A stretch of 56,388 bases of DNA from Firmicutes bacterium HGW-Firmicutes-11 (GTDB taxonomy: Bacteria > Bacillota > Clostridia > Peptostreptococcales > Anaerovoracaceae): positions 1 through 56,388 of the forward strand of contig PHAE01000014.1 in the NCBI GenBank assembly GCA_002840285.1. Reading direction: 5' to 3'. Position 1 is the first letter of the stretch; every line of letters begins with the position of its first letter. The position numbers and the translations under genes are program-made. The notes beneath the pieces were generated by a model. That model searched no databases and had not been told where the DNA came from. It saw only the letters and a program-made list of their open reading frames with translations. Below, piece after piece: positions 44,208 through 52,533 of this stretch.

Positions 44208-45639
44208 GTTGCATTCCTCCTTCACGAGTTTGAATCAAAATGTCGGCCAGTGCTTCGACCGCCTCTTCCATTTGGCTGATCGGGATTTTTGTATAGTAGA
44301 AGATCACCAGCGAAGCGCCGCCAACCTCCAAATAATGGGAAACCGGAGCCATGGTCAAGCCCTTGCCTGCTGCTGCCTTGCAGATCTCTTCCGTCGATTG
44401 CTCCGGCGACAGTTGAGAAAGCTCGAGAAGCATGTGAAGTCCGGAACTGTTGTTGCGTATCGTCAGAAGATCTCTTGCATCTCGCTGGATCGCCGAGGTC
44501 GCTGCCTGTATCTTCTGGGCATACAACTTTCGTAGCTTTTTCAAGTGGGTCTGGTACATACCGCTCTCCATGAAGAGAGCCAGTGTCAACTGCTCTGTCT
44601 TTGAGCAGGTTTGGGTGTATCCGCCAAGCACCGATTCAAACAAGTGATGCATCGGAGTGGGAAGCACCATGTAGCTGATTTTGATCGAAGGAAACAGTGT
44701 GGACGAAAAGGAGCCAAGATACACAACGATCTCTCTGGTGTCCAGACCCTGTAGAGAAGGGACCGGACGAGCCGAATAGCGAAGCTCGCTATTGTAATCG
44801 TCTTCGATGATCACGCTACTATTGGCTCCAGCCCAGTCCAGGAGGGCGTAACGGCGTGCGGCCGGCATGATGGAGCCAGTGGGAAACTGGTTGGAAGGAC
44901 TGACGTAAACCGACGAACGTATGTTGGTCGGAAGGCGCTCGATCTTGATGCCATCCTTATCTACCGGTACGCCGGTGGACTGAAATCCACGATCCCGAAA
45001 AATACCGCGAACGGGAATGTAACCGGGTTCCTCAAAGGAGACGTGATCGATCCCCATCCGTTGAAGAATGATACAAAGGAGGCTGACCAGCTGTTGTGTG
45101 CCGGCACCGATCACCACTTGTTCCCATCGGCAGCGAACGCCACGGGACTGGTAAATGTAGTTTGCGATCTCCCGTCGAAGCGGCGCTTCTCCCCGGGGAT
45201 CGCCTTCCTGAAGCAGGTGTTCCCAATGCTCGTTCAACACCTTGTTCGTGCATTTCTTCCATTTTCCGAAATCAAAGCAGGCGGGGTCGGAGTAGAGAGG
45301 GATCTTACTTTCTGTTCCATCCGACGCTCCCGTCAGGTCCTCCGGCCTCTGTGGCATCAACGGAGACAATGCTTCCTGGCGGGTATCTGCAAGGATCTGG
45401 TTGACGTAGTATCCGGACTGTGGCCGGCTATCGACGTAACCTTCAACGAGGAGCTGTTCGTAGGCGAGTTGAACTGTAGTCAGACTGAGATTCAACGATC
45501 TAGCCAAAGAACGTAATGAAGGAAGCTTGTCGCCGGGCTTGATGTCATTGGAAAGGATCGCATCCCGAATGTACAAAAAAAGCTGCTGGTACAGGGGCGT
45601 CGGCAAAGCGTCACTCAGGATCGGCGTCAGTGTAAGCAT
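44149..45639 (-). CDS. MocR/PdxR-type regulator (GntR wHTH plus aminotransferase domain)
   Basis: A 496-aa fusion. Residues 10-80 are a GntR winged helix ('GDKLPSLRSLARSLNLSLTTVQLAYEQLLVEGYV'); a linker leads to a class I aminotransferase-like domain with 'EDDYNSELRYS' and 'YLGSFSSTLFPSIKISYMV', where the Lys corresponds to the PLP lysine. Such proteins sense PLP or an amino compound with it. The ATG at 45639 has AGGAGT upstream. It is divergent from an ECF S-component, with repeated boxes in between. The tail overlaps the nitroreductase start. Confidence 0.9.
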   Translation of the reverse strand: MLTLTPILSDALPTPLYQQLFLYIRDAILSNDIKPGDKLPSLRSLARSLNLSLTTVQLAYEQLLVEGYVDSRPQSGYYVNQILADTRQEALSPLMPQRPEDLTGASDGTESKIPLYSDPACFDFGKWKKCTNKVLNEHWEHLLQEGDPRGEAPLRREIANYIYQSRGVRCRWEQVVIGAGTQQLVSLLCIILQRMGIDHVSFEEPGYIPVRGIFRDRGFQSTGVPVDKDGIKIERLPTNIRSSVYVSPSNQFPTGSIMPAARRYALLDWAGANSSVIIEDDYNSELRYSARPVPSLQGLDTREIVVYLGSFSSTLFPSIKISYMVLPTPMHHLFESVLGGYTQTCSKTEQLTLALFMESGMYQTHLKKLRKLYAQKIQAATSAIQRDARDLLTIRNNSSGLHMLLELSQLSPEQSTEEICKAAAGKGLTMAPVSHYLEVGGASLVIFYYTKIPISQMEEAVEALADILIQTREGGMQHGLHGDDPQEAEHTKIQKR

Positions 45640-45673
45640 GGACAACTCCTAACTGTCGGTGAAATATGAAAAT

Positions 45674-45731
45674 AACTGTACCTAAATGAATTCAATATTT
45701 AATCATATTAAGCTATTTGCAAAAACTGTAC
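45674..45731. promoter_or_regulatory. Direct repeat AACTGTAC, possible MocR operator
   Basis: AACTGTAC occurs at 45674-45681 and 45724-45731, both followed by YTA, in the divergent intergenic region. A related AACTGTC lies at 45651. MocR-type regulators are known to bind direct repeats, so these are the likely operator half-sites. Confidence 0.45.
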
Positions 45732-45757
45732 TTATACTAATCATCATAACTGAGTAT

Positions 45758-45785
45758 TTTACAAAATACAATACCAAGGTATACT
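45758..45785 (+). promoter_or_regulatory. Possible promoter of the ECF S-component gene
   Basis: TTTACA (45758-45763) and TATACT (45780-45785) are 16 bases apart, 33 bases before the ATG at 45818 and just beyond the second AACTGTAC box. Confidence 0.45.
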
Positions 45786-45817
45786 TTTAGTAGAAACCTA
45801 GATGGAGTGATACGATC

Positions 45818-46630
45818 ATGGCGAATACGAAAAAGACAAATACGATCATATTGACGGGACTGATGATGGCCCTCACAACGGTTGCCACGATGGCGATTGC
45901 TGTACCGGTTCCTTTTACCAACGGTTATATCCACCTGGGAGACAGCATGATCTTCCTTTCGGTGCTGATCCTCGGTTGGAAATACGGGGCAATCGCTGCC
46001 GGTGTGGGTTCTGCTTTAGCAGATGTATTTCTTGGATACGTACACTGGGCGCCATGGACGCTTTGCATCAAGGGATTGATGGCAGTCATGATGGGATTGC
46101 TGATCCAGAAGACCGCCGGCGACCCGAAACGAACTGCAGTTGCAGTCGGTATCATCGCGGCATTTTGGCTTTCGTTCCATTATATTGTGAACCGCATCAT
46201 TCTCCATGAAGGAACCAATAATCCTTCGGCGCTTCTTACAGAAGAAGTTGCAGACCTCTCGGCATTGGGAGCGTTTCTAAACGGAATGCAGAGCCAGCTG
46301 ATGGTGATCGCCCTTCTCATCCCCGTATTTTTAGGATCGATCGCTTTGGTGATCCGCAAACGCGAGCACTTCATATTGCCCCTGTCCCAAATCCTGGGAA
46401 TGACGTTGGCGGGCTTGATCATGGTATTTGGTTATTACATCGCCGGTGGCATCATGTATGGAAATTTTGCAGTCTCTGCGTTCAGTATACCCGCAAACAT
46501 GATCCAGTTTGTGATCGGCTTTCTGGTTGCTTCCTTGCTGGTCGCAGCATTATCAAAAACGCCGGTGGAAAAGTATTTCGCACTGGCTATACGGCGACAA
46601 ACTCAGAGAAAACCTTCCTTCAGCAAATAG
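45818..46630 (+). CDS. ECF-type transporter S component, possibly for a B6-type vitamin
   Basis: A 270-aa membrane protein with about six or seven helices. 'VPFTNGYIHLGDSMIFLSVLILGWKYGAIAAGVGSALAD' (about residues 30-68) is the conserved front of substrate-specific ECF components. It is longer than the usual 170-200 aa, with an extended loop near residues 125-155. No EcfA/EcfT genes are nearby, as usual for shared ECF modules. Divergence from a MocR-type regulator suggests a pyridoxine-like ligand (inference). Its end overlaps the convergent patatin gene by 28 bases. Confidence 0.75.
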   Translation: MANTKKTNTIILTGLMMALTTVATMAIAVPVPFTNGYIHLGDSMIFLSVLILGWKYGAIAAGVGSALADVFLGYVHWAPWTLCIKGLMAVMMGLLIQKTAGDPKRTAVAVGIIAAFWLSFHYIVNRIILHEGTNNPSALLTEEVADLSALGAFLNGMQSQLMVIALLIPVFLGSIALVIRKREHFILPLSQILGMTLAGLIMVFGYYIAGGIMYGNFAVSAFSIPANMIQFVIGFLVASLLVAALSKTPVEKYFALAIRRQTQRKPSFSK

Positions 46631-47700
46631 CCCGCAACGCGGGCTTCTTCTTTGAAGAGAGCAAGCAGGGGCTTGGCCATAAGGGCATCGACGGCGGAAT
46701 TGTGATGCTTAAGGAAGTCGGCAAGTATCAAGGTCGCGCTGCGACTGTTGATCATACTTAGCAATTTAGGCAGGTGCTCGATCTCCGGACGGACGCTCTT
46801 CATTCGTTCCAAAAACCCGTTGATCTCATGTTCCGCTTCTGCACGATATTGTCCAACCGAATCAGCGAGGCGCTCTAGATAGTAATTTTTCGTGTAGATC
46901 AGCTTGGGATCCAGCAGAAAGATCCGTCCTGCGGCTTCTGCCGTGTCCAGGGATCTTCGGTCCATTTCTCCTTTCGAAAAGCAATAACTGCTCCCATCGT
47001 ACATCCCAAGAGCTTTCAAACCATCCAGATAACCCAGCCGGATGGATCGTCCGGCTTTTGTTCCGTCAAAATCCAAAATATTGCCAAGGTCCCATTTGCT
47101 GTGGATCATAGTAAGGTTTGCTGCTTTTTTGATGGCATCCTTTCTTTTGATGCCGGAGTCAAGATCCACTGCGAAAATACGGTCGGCCTTCTTTCGGATC
47201 GCCATTTCAACCGGAAGATTATCCGCGTAGCCGCCGTCCACATACTTCACGCTGTCGATGTCGTGGGGTCGGAATGCGGGAATCAAGGCTGCGCTTGCCT
47301 GTATGAAGTCGATCAGTTTGCCTTCTGGAATCTCTGAAAGGAAAAGATGATGGGGAGTCAGGGAGGGCAGTTCGATCGTTACCAATCCAAAGTCGATCCC
47401 ACTGGCTCGGATCGCTGCTTCGTCGATATATTGCTCCAACAGTTTTCGCAGGGGACTTCGCTTGGATTTGATCAGGGAAGTGTCGATGACCATTTCCGTT
47501 TTCGCTTCTTTCCACAAAGTCACAGCCAGGTCGAAAGCATCCTGCACCACCATGGCGCCATTGATCGCTCCGACAGACGCCCCGAAGACCATGTCGATCT
47601 TCTGGCCGGTTTCCCTGAGGGCCTGCCAGACACCGATTTCATAAGCGCCCCTTGCCCCGCCGCCGCCCAGGACCAAGGCGGTCTTTTTTCTTGTCTCCAT
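46603..47700 (-). CDS. Patatin-like phospholipase
   Basis: A 365-aa cytoplasmic patatin-family lipid acyl hydrolase. The oxyanion loop 'GGGGARGAYEIG' is near residue 12, the nucleophile Ser in 'GASVG' near residue 41, and the catalytic Asp in 'DGGYADN' near residue 154. The last 150 residues form a helical extension without recognised domain. AGGAGG precedes the ATG. It has its own promoter on the minus strand and overlaps the ECF gene tail to tail. Confidence 0.9.
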   Translation of the reverse strand: METRKKTALVLGGGGARGAYEIGVWQALRETGQKIDMVFGASVGAINGAMVVQDAFDLAVTLWKEAKTEMVIDTSLIKSKRSPLRKLLEQYIDEAAIRASGIDFGLVTIELPSLTPHHLFLSEIPEGKLIDFIQASAALIPAFRPHDIDSVKYVDGGYADNLPVEMAIRKKADRIFAVDLDSGIKRKDAIKKAANLTMIHSKWDLGNILDFDGTKAGRSIRLGYLDGLKALGMYDGSSYCFSKGEMDRRSLDTAEAAGRIFLLDPKLIYTKNYYLERLADSVGQYRAEAEHEINGFLERMKSVRPEIEHLPKLLSMINSRSATLILADFLKHHNSAVDALMAKPLLALFKEEARVAGYLLKEGFL

Positions 47701-47728
47701 GTCACTACCTCCTGTGGCCTCTGCCTAC

Positions 47729-47757
47729 AGTATACGACAGGTGACGCGTTTCTTCAA
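47729..47757 (-). promoter_or_regulatory. Probable promoter of patatin gene
   Basis: On the minus strand TTGAAG (47757-47752) and TATACT (47734-47729) are 17 bases apart, about 30 bases ahead of the ATG at 47700. Confidence 0.6.
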
Positions 47758-47771
47758 TCCGCGGGAAACGC

Positions 47772-47800
47772 TTGAACATACGTTTACAAAATGATATAAT
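47772..47800 (+). promoter_or_regulatory. Promoter of the radical SAM repair operon
   Basis: TTGAAC (47772-47777, first T at 47772) and a perfect TATAAT (47795-47800) are 17 bases apart. Both boxes are overlapped or flanked by LexA-like sites. Confidence 0.75.
47774..47785. promoter_or_regulatory. LexA (SOS) box 1, over the -35 region
   Basis: GAACATACGTTT fits the Firmicute LexA/DinR core GAAC-RNRY-GTTY at every position. It overlaps the -35 hexamer of the radical SAM gene promoter. Confidence 0.65.
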
Positions 47801-47801
47801 A

Positions 47802-47813
47802 GAACAAATGTTC
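47802..47813. promoter_or_regulatory. LexA (SOS) box 2, at the transcription start
   Basis: GAACAAATGTTC is a perfect GAAC-N4-GTTC match to the Firmicute LexA box, extended by A and T to a 14-base palindrome. It lies directly after the -10 box, where bound repressor would block RNA polymerase. Confidence 0.75.
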
Positions 47814-47837
47814 TTATCTTGGCAGGAGGAACGAAAT

Positions 47838-49139
47838 ATGAACCGACTGGAAAAGCTCAGGATCCTTGCAGAAGGAGCGAAGTACGACGCGTCCTGTTCC
47901 ACAAGCGGCGTGGAACGAAAAAACGTCGGCAGAATGGGAAACGCTTCCTGTGCCGGCATCTGTCATTCCTGGTCTGCAGACGGAAGGTGCATTTCACTTT
48001 TGAAGGTGCTGATGTCCAACCGTTGCGTCTACGACTGCGAATACTGTGTCAATCGCAGGACCTCCGAAGTGGAGAGAGCTTCCTATGAGCCAGAGGAACT
48101 TGCTGATCTGGCCATGGAGTTTTATCGCAGAAATTACATCGAAGGTTTGTTTTTGAGCTCTGCCGTTGAAGGATCGCCGGACCGAACCTCGGAGCGAATG
48201 CTCCACTGTCTTTCCCTGCTTCGAAATGAACACGGTTTTGCCGGATACATCCACGCAAAGATCATTCCCGGAACCTCTTCTGAGCTGATCCATCGGATCG
48301 GGCTGGTTGCCGACCGAATCAGCGTCAATGTGGAACTGCCGTCACAGAAGAGTCTGGGAACTTTGGCACCCCAAAAGAAACCGGAAGGCATTTTCTTGCC
48401 GATGCGACAGATCACCGACACCCTTGCAGACCGGCGAAAGATCGGAGGAACGGTGGAAAAGGGTATCCGCGCGAAAAAGGAGACCTTTGCGCCAGCGGGG
48501 CAGACGACCCAGATGATCATCGGCGCCAGCCCGGAGACCGATCGGCAGATCGTCAAACTGTCGGAAGGTCTTTATGATCGCTACCGAATCAAGCGCGTCT
48601 ACTTTTCCGCTTACATTCCGGTCCGCCAGTCGCCGCTACTGCCATCTCCTTTGACCGAGCCGCCGCTGATGAGAGAACATCGCCTGTATCAAGCGGACTG
48701 GTTGCTGCGGTTCTACGGTTTTTCCGCTGACGAGATCCTGGACGAGGGGAATCCCTATCTGGATCCCTTCCTTGATCCAAAGATCGCCTGGGCGATCCGT
48801 CATCCGGAGCGGTTCCCGGTGGAGATCAACAAAGCGTCTCTGGAAGAACTCCTTCGCATTCCCGGTGTTGGGACTCTTTCTGCAAGGCGGATCCTTCGGC
48901 AACGCAGATATGCCGCTGTCCATTACGATGATCTGAAAAAGATCGGCGTCGTGGTCAAACGGGCCAGGCACTTTATCCTCTGCTGCGGCCGATATTACGG
49001 AGACGGTACCCAGGAACCGGAGCCGTTGCGACAGCTGCTTCTGCAAGCCGGAACAGGCACGAAAAGCCAATCGCCAATAAACGATGGAAACCAGATCTCA
49101 ATGTTTCAGCCCCTGGCAGCGAGAGGAATTTTGGGATGA
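47838..49139 (+). CDS. Radical SAM protein with HhH tail, putative DNA modification/repair
   Basis: A 433-aa member of the family described as putative DNA modification/repair radical SAM protein (TIGR03916). The SAM-cluster motif 'CVYDCEYC' is at residue 80; an N-terminal Cys set ('CSTSG', 'CAGIC', 'GRC') may hold another metal. The C-terminal third has a helix-hairpin-helix DNA-binding motif, 'INKASLEELLRIPGVGTLSARRIL' region near residue 332. AGGAGG precedes the ATG at 47838. It overlaps the DUF4130 gene by four bases. Two LexA boxes in the promoter fit a repair role. Confidence 0.9.
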   Translation: MNRLEKLRILAEGAKYDASCSTSGVERKNVGRMGNASCAGICHSWSADGRCISLLKVLMSNRCVYDCEYCVNRRTSEVERASYEPEELADLAMEFYRRNYIEGLFLSSAVEGSPDRTSERMLHCLSLLRNEHGFAGYIHAKIIPGTSSELIHRIGLVADRISVNVELPSQKSLGTLAPQKKPEGIFLPMRQITDTLADRRKIGGTVEKGIRAKKETFAPAGQTTQMIIGASPETDRQIVKLSEGLYDRYRIKRVYFSAYIPVRQSPLLPSPLTEPPLMREHRLYQADWLLRFYGFSADEILDEGNPYLDPFLDPKIAWAIRHPERFPVEINKASLEELLRIPGVGTLSARRILRQRRYAAVHYDDLKKIGVVVKRARHFILCCGRYYGDGTQEPEPLRQLLLQAGTGTKSQSPINDGNQISMFQPLAARGILG

Positions 49140-49909
49140 TCGATTATTTGCATGATGAGAGCTTCGAAGGGTTTTTGACCTGTGTGTTTCTACATTATTA
49201 TGAGGAACCGGCTGCCGGGATCTATGCCGGAACTGTTTATCAGCCCTCGATGCTTCATACTTGGCGCCTGGTCGAAACCGACCAGGAAAAAGCAGAGAGA
49301 GTCTACGATGCCATCAGCGAAAAAATTTCCATGAGCGCGCTGAGACGGTGCTATCACCTGCACTTGTCCGATTCGCCCGACCGCTATAATGTGGCGTTTC
49401 ACTACATAGTCATGGGCTTTCGTTTGGGACCGAAGGTCGGGTCTTTTCACGGAGATCCGATCGTTCACGAAGCACAACGGCTTGCCAGGAAGGTATCCTT
49501 TGAAGCCCACCGATTGACCGGATTGGTCCGATTTTCTGTCATAGCCGACGACTCCGGACAGAAGTCGGAAGAGATCTTGTATGCCCGTCTGGAACCGGAT
49601 CACGATGTCCTGGAACTGCTGGGAGATCATTTTGCTGACCGGTTCCGCAACGCTCCCTTCCTCCTTCATGACATTAGAAGGAAGAAAGCATTGATTGCAC
49701 AGAACGGAGAATGGGTCATTATGAAGATGAGCGAGGAGCAGACGCCGGTCCTCCGTACGGATGAAAAAGAATACCGAAGGCTTTGGAAGGTATACTACGA
49801 CAGCATCGCAATAAAAGAGAGGACCAACCCCGCTTGTCAAAGGAGGATGATGCCGGTTCGATACTGGAAACACCTGACGGAACTGACCGAATTACCGGAG
49901 GATGGGTGA
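49136..49909 (+). CDS. DUF4130 (TIGR03915) partner of radical SAM repair protein
   Basis: A 257-aa protein of TIGR03915/DUF4130, the standing partner of the radical SAM protein upstream and in some bacteria fused to a uracil-DNA glycosylase-like domain. 'YDESFEGFL'-like start (here 'LHDESFEGFLTCVF'), 'GFRLGPKVGSFHGDP' and 'YARLEPDHDVLELLGDHFADRF' are the family blocks. No glycosylase domain is attached here. The ATGA overlap with the radical SAM gene implies a joint function in DNA damage. Exact reaction unknown. Confidence 0.88.
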   Translation: MIDYLHDESFEGFLTCVFLHYYEEPAAGIYAGTVYQPSMLHTWRLVETDQEKAERVYDAISEKISMSALRRCYHLHLSDSPDRYNVAFHYIVMGFRLGPKVGSFHGDPIVHEAQRLARKVSFEAHRLTGLVRFSVIADDSGQKSEEILYARLEPDHDVLELLGDHFADRFRNAPFLLHDIRRKKALIAQNGEWVIMKMSEEQTPVLRTDEKEYRRLWKVYYDSIAIKERTNPACQRRMMPVRYWKHLTELTELPEDG

Positions 49910-49952
49910 CGTTGGTGCGAAACGATGATACAATTCTATTGAGGTGATGATA

Positions 49953-50705
49953 ATGCAAGAGCAGCTGAAGCACATTCTGGAAAGCAGCCAACGGATCGTC
50001 TTTTTTGGAGGAGCCGGCGTGTCCACAGAGAGCGGGGTCCCGGACTTTCGTTCGGAAAACGGACTGTATCAGGCGCGGCAAGCGTTTGGAAAGAGTCCGG
50101 AAGAGATGGTTTCCTATTCTTTTTTTCGTGATCATCGGGAGACCTTTTTCCAATATTACAAGACCTTCATGGTGCATCCGGAAGCATTGCCCAACGATGC
50201 TCACCGATCCTTGGCCAAACTGGAAGAAGATGGCCGTTTGTTCGCCGTGGTCACGCAGAACATCGACGGCTTGCACCAGGCAGCAGGGAGCAAGAACGTT
50301 CTCGAACTTCATGGATCGGTGCATCGCAACAACTGTGTCAGTTGTGGGACTTTTCATGACTTGGATTATATTCTTGATCCGGACCACTGCAAAAATGAGG
50401 AGGGCGCTACCGGATGGACCCCGCGCTGCCTAAAATGCGGCGGAGTGGTAAAGCCGGATGTTGTTCTTTACGAAGAAGCCCTCGATCAACATGTGTTGAA
50501 CGAAGCAGTCTCTGCGATCGCCGGCGCGGACACTCTGATCGTGGGCGGGACGTCGCTTGTGGTTTACCCTGCTGCTGGTTTGGTTCGCTATTATCGTGGC
50601 AAACATTTGATTTTGATCAACCGTAGTGAAACATCCTGCGACGATCGGGCAGATATGATCATCCGTGAGCCGATCGGGCAAGTATTGGGAGGATGCGTGT
50701 TGTGA
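49953..50705 (+). CDS. cobB: Sirtuin-type NAD-dependent protein deacylase
   Basis: A 250-aa sirtuin. 'FFGGAGVSTESGVPDFRSENGLY' binds NAD, 'TQNIDGLHQAAG' and 'ELHGS' carry the catalytic His, and four zinc cysteines appear as 'CVSCG' and 'CLKCGG'. 'FVGGTSLVVYPA'-type end is present as 'VGGTSLVVYPAAG'. It removes acetyl or acyl groups from protein lysines. The ATG at 49953 is preferred because GAGGTGA lies upstream; earlier in-frame GTG/ATG codons overlap that site. It follows DUF4130 after 43 bases and overlaps DUF3841. Confidence 0.93.
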   Translation: MQEQLKHILESSQRIVFFGGAGVSTESGVPDFRSENGLYQARQAFGKSPEEMVSYSFFRDHRETFFQYYKTFMVHPEALPNDAHRSLAKLEEDGRLFAVVTQNIDGLHQAAGSKNVLELHGSVHRNNCVSCGTFHDLDYILDPDHCKNEEGATGWTPRCLKCGGVVKPDVVLYEEALDQHVLNEAVSAIAGADTLIVGGTSLVVYPAAGLVRYYRGKHLILINRSETSCDDRADMIIREPIGQVLGGCVL

Positions 50706-51340
50706 TCGACCAGAAAAAAACCACTTTGTGGACGCGACAGGACATCGCAAGCCTGCGGGATCTTATCCAGGGAGAAAATTACCGTGCGAAAGAATCTGCC
50801 ATCAAAAGTTGGTACGGTGACATCACCCCTTACTATCTCGAGCTTTATCAATGGTTCGTAAAAGCAGCCGGTCAGCGGCTTGCACGGCCGGAAGGCGCGA
50901 TCTATCCTATCTGGTGCTCAGTCAGCAGTCAGTATATGCTTCGCCCGATTCCCGGGACGGTGGTCTATGAGCTTTCGGTAAATTTAGATGAGGCAGTCTT
51001 TTTTGACGGAGGTCGCTGGGATATGGTCCTGAACCACAGGTTTGTCCCCGAAACACCGGAAGAGGAAGCGGCATACCAGAAGGACTTGAAAGAAAAAGGG
51101 TTCCCGGAGGGAACCACATTTATCGGTGAAGCAATGGCCAGACGGTACCCGGCAGAGAGGGAAAGGGTGATCAAGAGCTGGGAAAGGATTTTCCAGGCGG
51201 ATGGACTTGATATGTTTCGACTGCAGGCCAATCTTTGGGAGATCCGCCCGGATCAGGTGGTACGGGTATCAACCGGTGATGGTGTTTACGAGAAAACCGA
51301 TTTTCTCGATCTCGCACAGCATGACGTCGCCATCTTTTAA
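50702..51340 (+). CDS. DUF3841 family protein
   Basis: A 212-aa soluble protein of DUF3841. It begins with 'TLWTRQDIAS' and has the block 'YPIWCSVSSQYMLRPIPGTVVYELSV'. Function unknown to me. The GTG at 50702 shares bases with the cobB stop codon and has GGGAGG nine bases upstream; an ATG at 50693 touches that site and is less likely. The 3' end overlaps the convergent FAH-family gene by 72 bases. Confidence 0.75.
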   Translation: MIDQKKTTLWTRQDIASLRDLIQGENYRAKESAIKSWYGDITPYYLELYQWFVKAAGQRLARPEGAIYPIWCSVSSQYMLRPIPGTVVYELSVNLDEAVFFDGGRWDMVLNHRFVPETPEEEAAYQKDLKEKGFPEGTTFIGEAMARRYPAERERVIKSWERIFQADGLDMFRLQANLWEIRPDQVVRVSTGDGVYEKTDFLDLAQHDVAIF

Positions 51341-52171
51341 GTATTGCGGTGGATCCATCGCCATACCGACCCCTGCCGGTGTACCGGTGAGTATGATATC
51401 TCCCGGTTTCAACGGGTACCCTTTGGACAGGTCGCTGATGATGGTCGGGATATCAAAGATCATATCTCTTGTATTCGCTTCCTGCCGCAACACGTTGTTG
51501 ACGTAGGAGCGGATCGGAAGTTCCAAAGGAAGAGGAAGCTGGCTCTTATGAACGATCCAGGGTCCGATGGGGCAGTGAGTGGACAGGCTTTTGCCCTTGA
51601 ACCACTGGCTGTGGAATTTTTGCAGATCTCTCGCGGAAACGTCGTTTCCGATGGTGTAGCCGAAAATGTAGTCTTCGGCATTTTCTTTGGAGATGTTGAT
51701 TCCTTCCTTGCCGATCACGACGGCCAGTTCCGCCTCATAATCCAACCGCCTGGTCACTCCGGCATGCAGCAGGACCGGTGAATCCTGACCGGTGATGCAA
51801 TGCTCCGGTTTTGTGAAGTAGATGGGATGGGTGGGAAGGGTTTCGGAAAACAGCTGTCCTGCAAGCTCTCTGGCATGCTCGGCATAGTTTTTACCAAGGC
51901 ACACAACATTTCTTTTGGGTGAAGGAATGGGGGCGATCAATCGTACATCATGCAGCGTCAAAGCGAGTTCCGGGTGGCTTCCAAAAAAGAAAGCGATTTG
52001 GTCGGTCCAATCCGGGTCATAGCCCGCAATGAGATCCTGCATGGAAGCGGGTCCCTGCTCCAGGCCCAGCACCTCTTCAAAAAACCGCGTCAGTGGGAAA
52101 ACACGGCAGCCGGCACCGTCAACGGAAAATATCTGCTCTTTTCCTTCATAGATCGCAGTTGCATAAATCAT
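51269..52171 (-). CDS. Fumarylacetoacetate hydrolase family protein
   Basis: A 300-aa FAH-family enzyme. 'CLGKNYAEHARE' opens the catalytic domain; 'DYEAELAVVIGKEG' gives the metal-binding acidic residues; 'GYTIGNDVSARDLQ' and 'LTGTPAGVGMAM' are conserved. Members hydrolyse or decarboxylate beta-diketo acids (acylpyruvases, oxaloacetate decarboxylases, HpaG-like isomerases). The start overlaps the P-II-like gene by four bases, so it belongs to the DUF1538/P-II operon, an unusual setting. Confidence 0.9.
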   Translation of the reverse strand: MIYATAIYEGKEQIFSVDGAGCRVFPLTRFFEEVLGLEQGPASMQDLIAGYDPDWTDQIAFFFGSHPELALTLHDVRLIAPIPSPKRNVVCLGKNYAEHARELAGQLFSETLPTHPIYFTKPEHCITGQDSPVLLHAGVTRRLDYEAELAVVIGKEGINISKENAEDYIFGYTIGNDVSARDLQKFHSQWFKGKSLSTHCPIGPWIVHKSQLPLPLELPIRSYVNNVLRQEANTRDMIFDIPTIISDLSKGYPLKPGDIILTGTPAGVGMAMDPPQYLKDGDVMLCEIEKIGFLVNTITG

Positions 52172-52533
52172 TTGGTTTCCTCCTCCATGTCCAATACGCA
52201 GGAACCTGTATTTATTGCATGAACGATTCCAACCACATCATCCACAGGAAGGGAAAAGGCGAGACCACGTCCGGGAGTGTCAAGTCCGGCTTCTTTCATG
52301 ATAGCCTGCATGATACATTTGGCCAGATCACGGCGCACCAAATTCAGTATGACTTCCTTTTCCGGCTGGATTTTCACTCCAAAGAAGGTTTCTACCTCAT
52401 GGATGCCGGTGCCTCTCGAATAAAAGACGGTTCCACCCTGCGCGCCAGCCTTCTTTGCTGCCTCGACAGCGCAATCTGCGCAACCTCTGTTCACGATCGT
52501 GATGATAAGATCGTATTCGTGTTTTCCGTTCAT
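52168..52533 (-). CDS. P-II-like nitrogen regulatory protein (second of pair)
   Basis: A 121-aa protein of the P-II superfamily. 'ARGTG'-type turn appears as 'SRGTGIHEVETFFGVKIQPEKEVILNLV', and 'PGRGLAFSLPVDDVVGI' is the C-terminal strand region. The T-loop is short and lacks the uridylylated Tyr context of GlnB. Such proteins bind ATP/ADP or other small ligands and gate a membrane partner. ATGA overlaps with both neighbours. Confidence 0.8.
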   Translation of the reverse strand: MNGKHEYDLIITIVNRGCADCAVEAAKKAGAQGGTVFYSRGTGIHEVETFFGVKIQPEKEVILNLVRRDLAKCIMQAIMKEAGLDTPGRGLAFSLPVDDVVGIVHAINTGSCVLDMEEETK

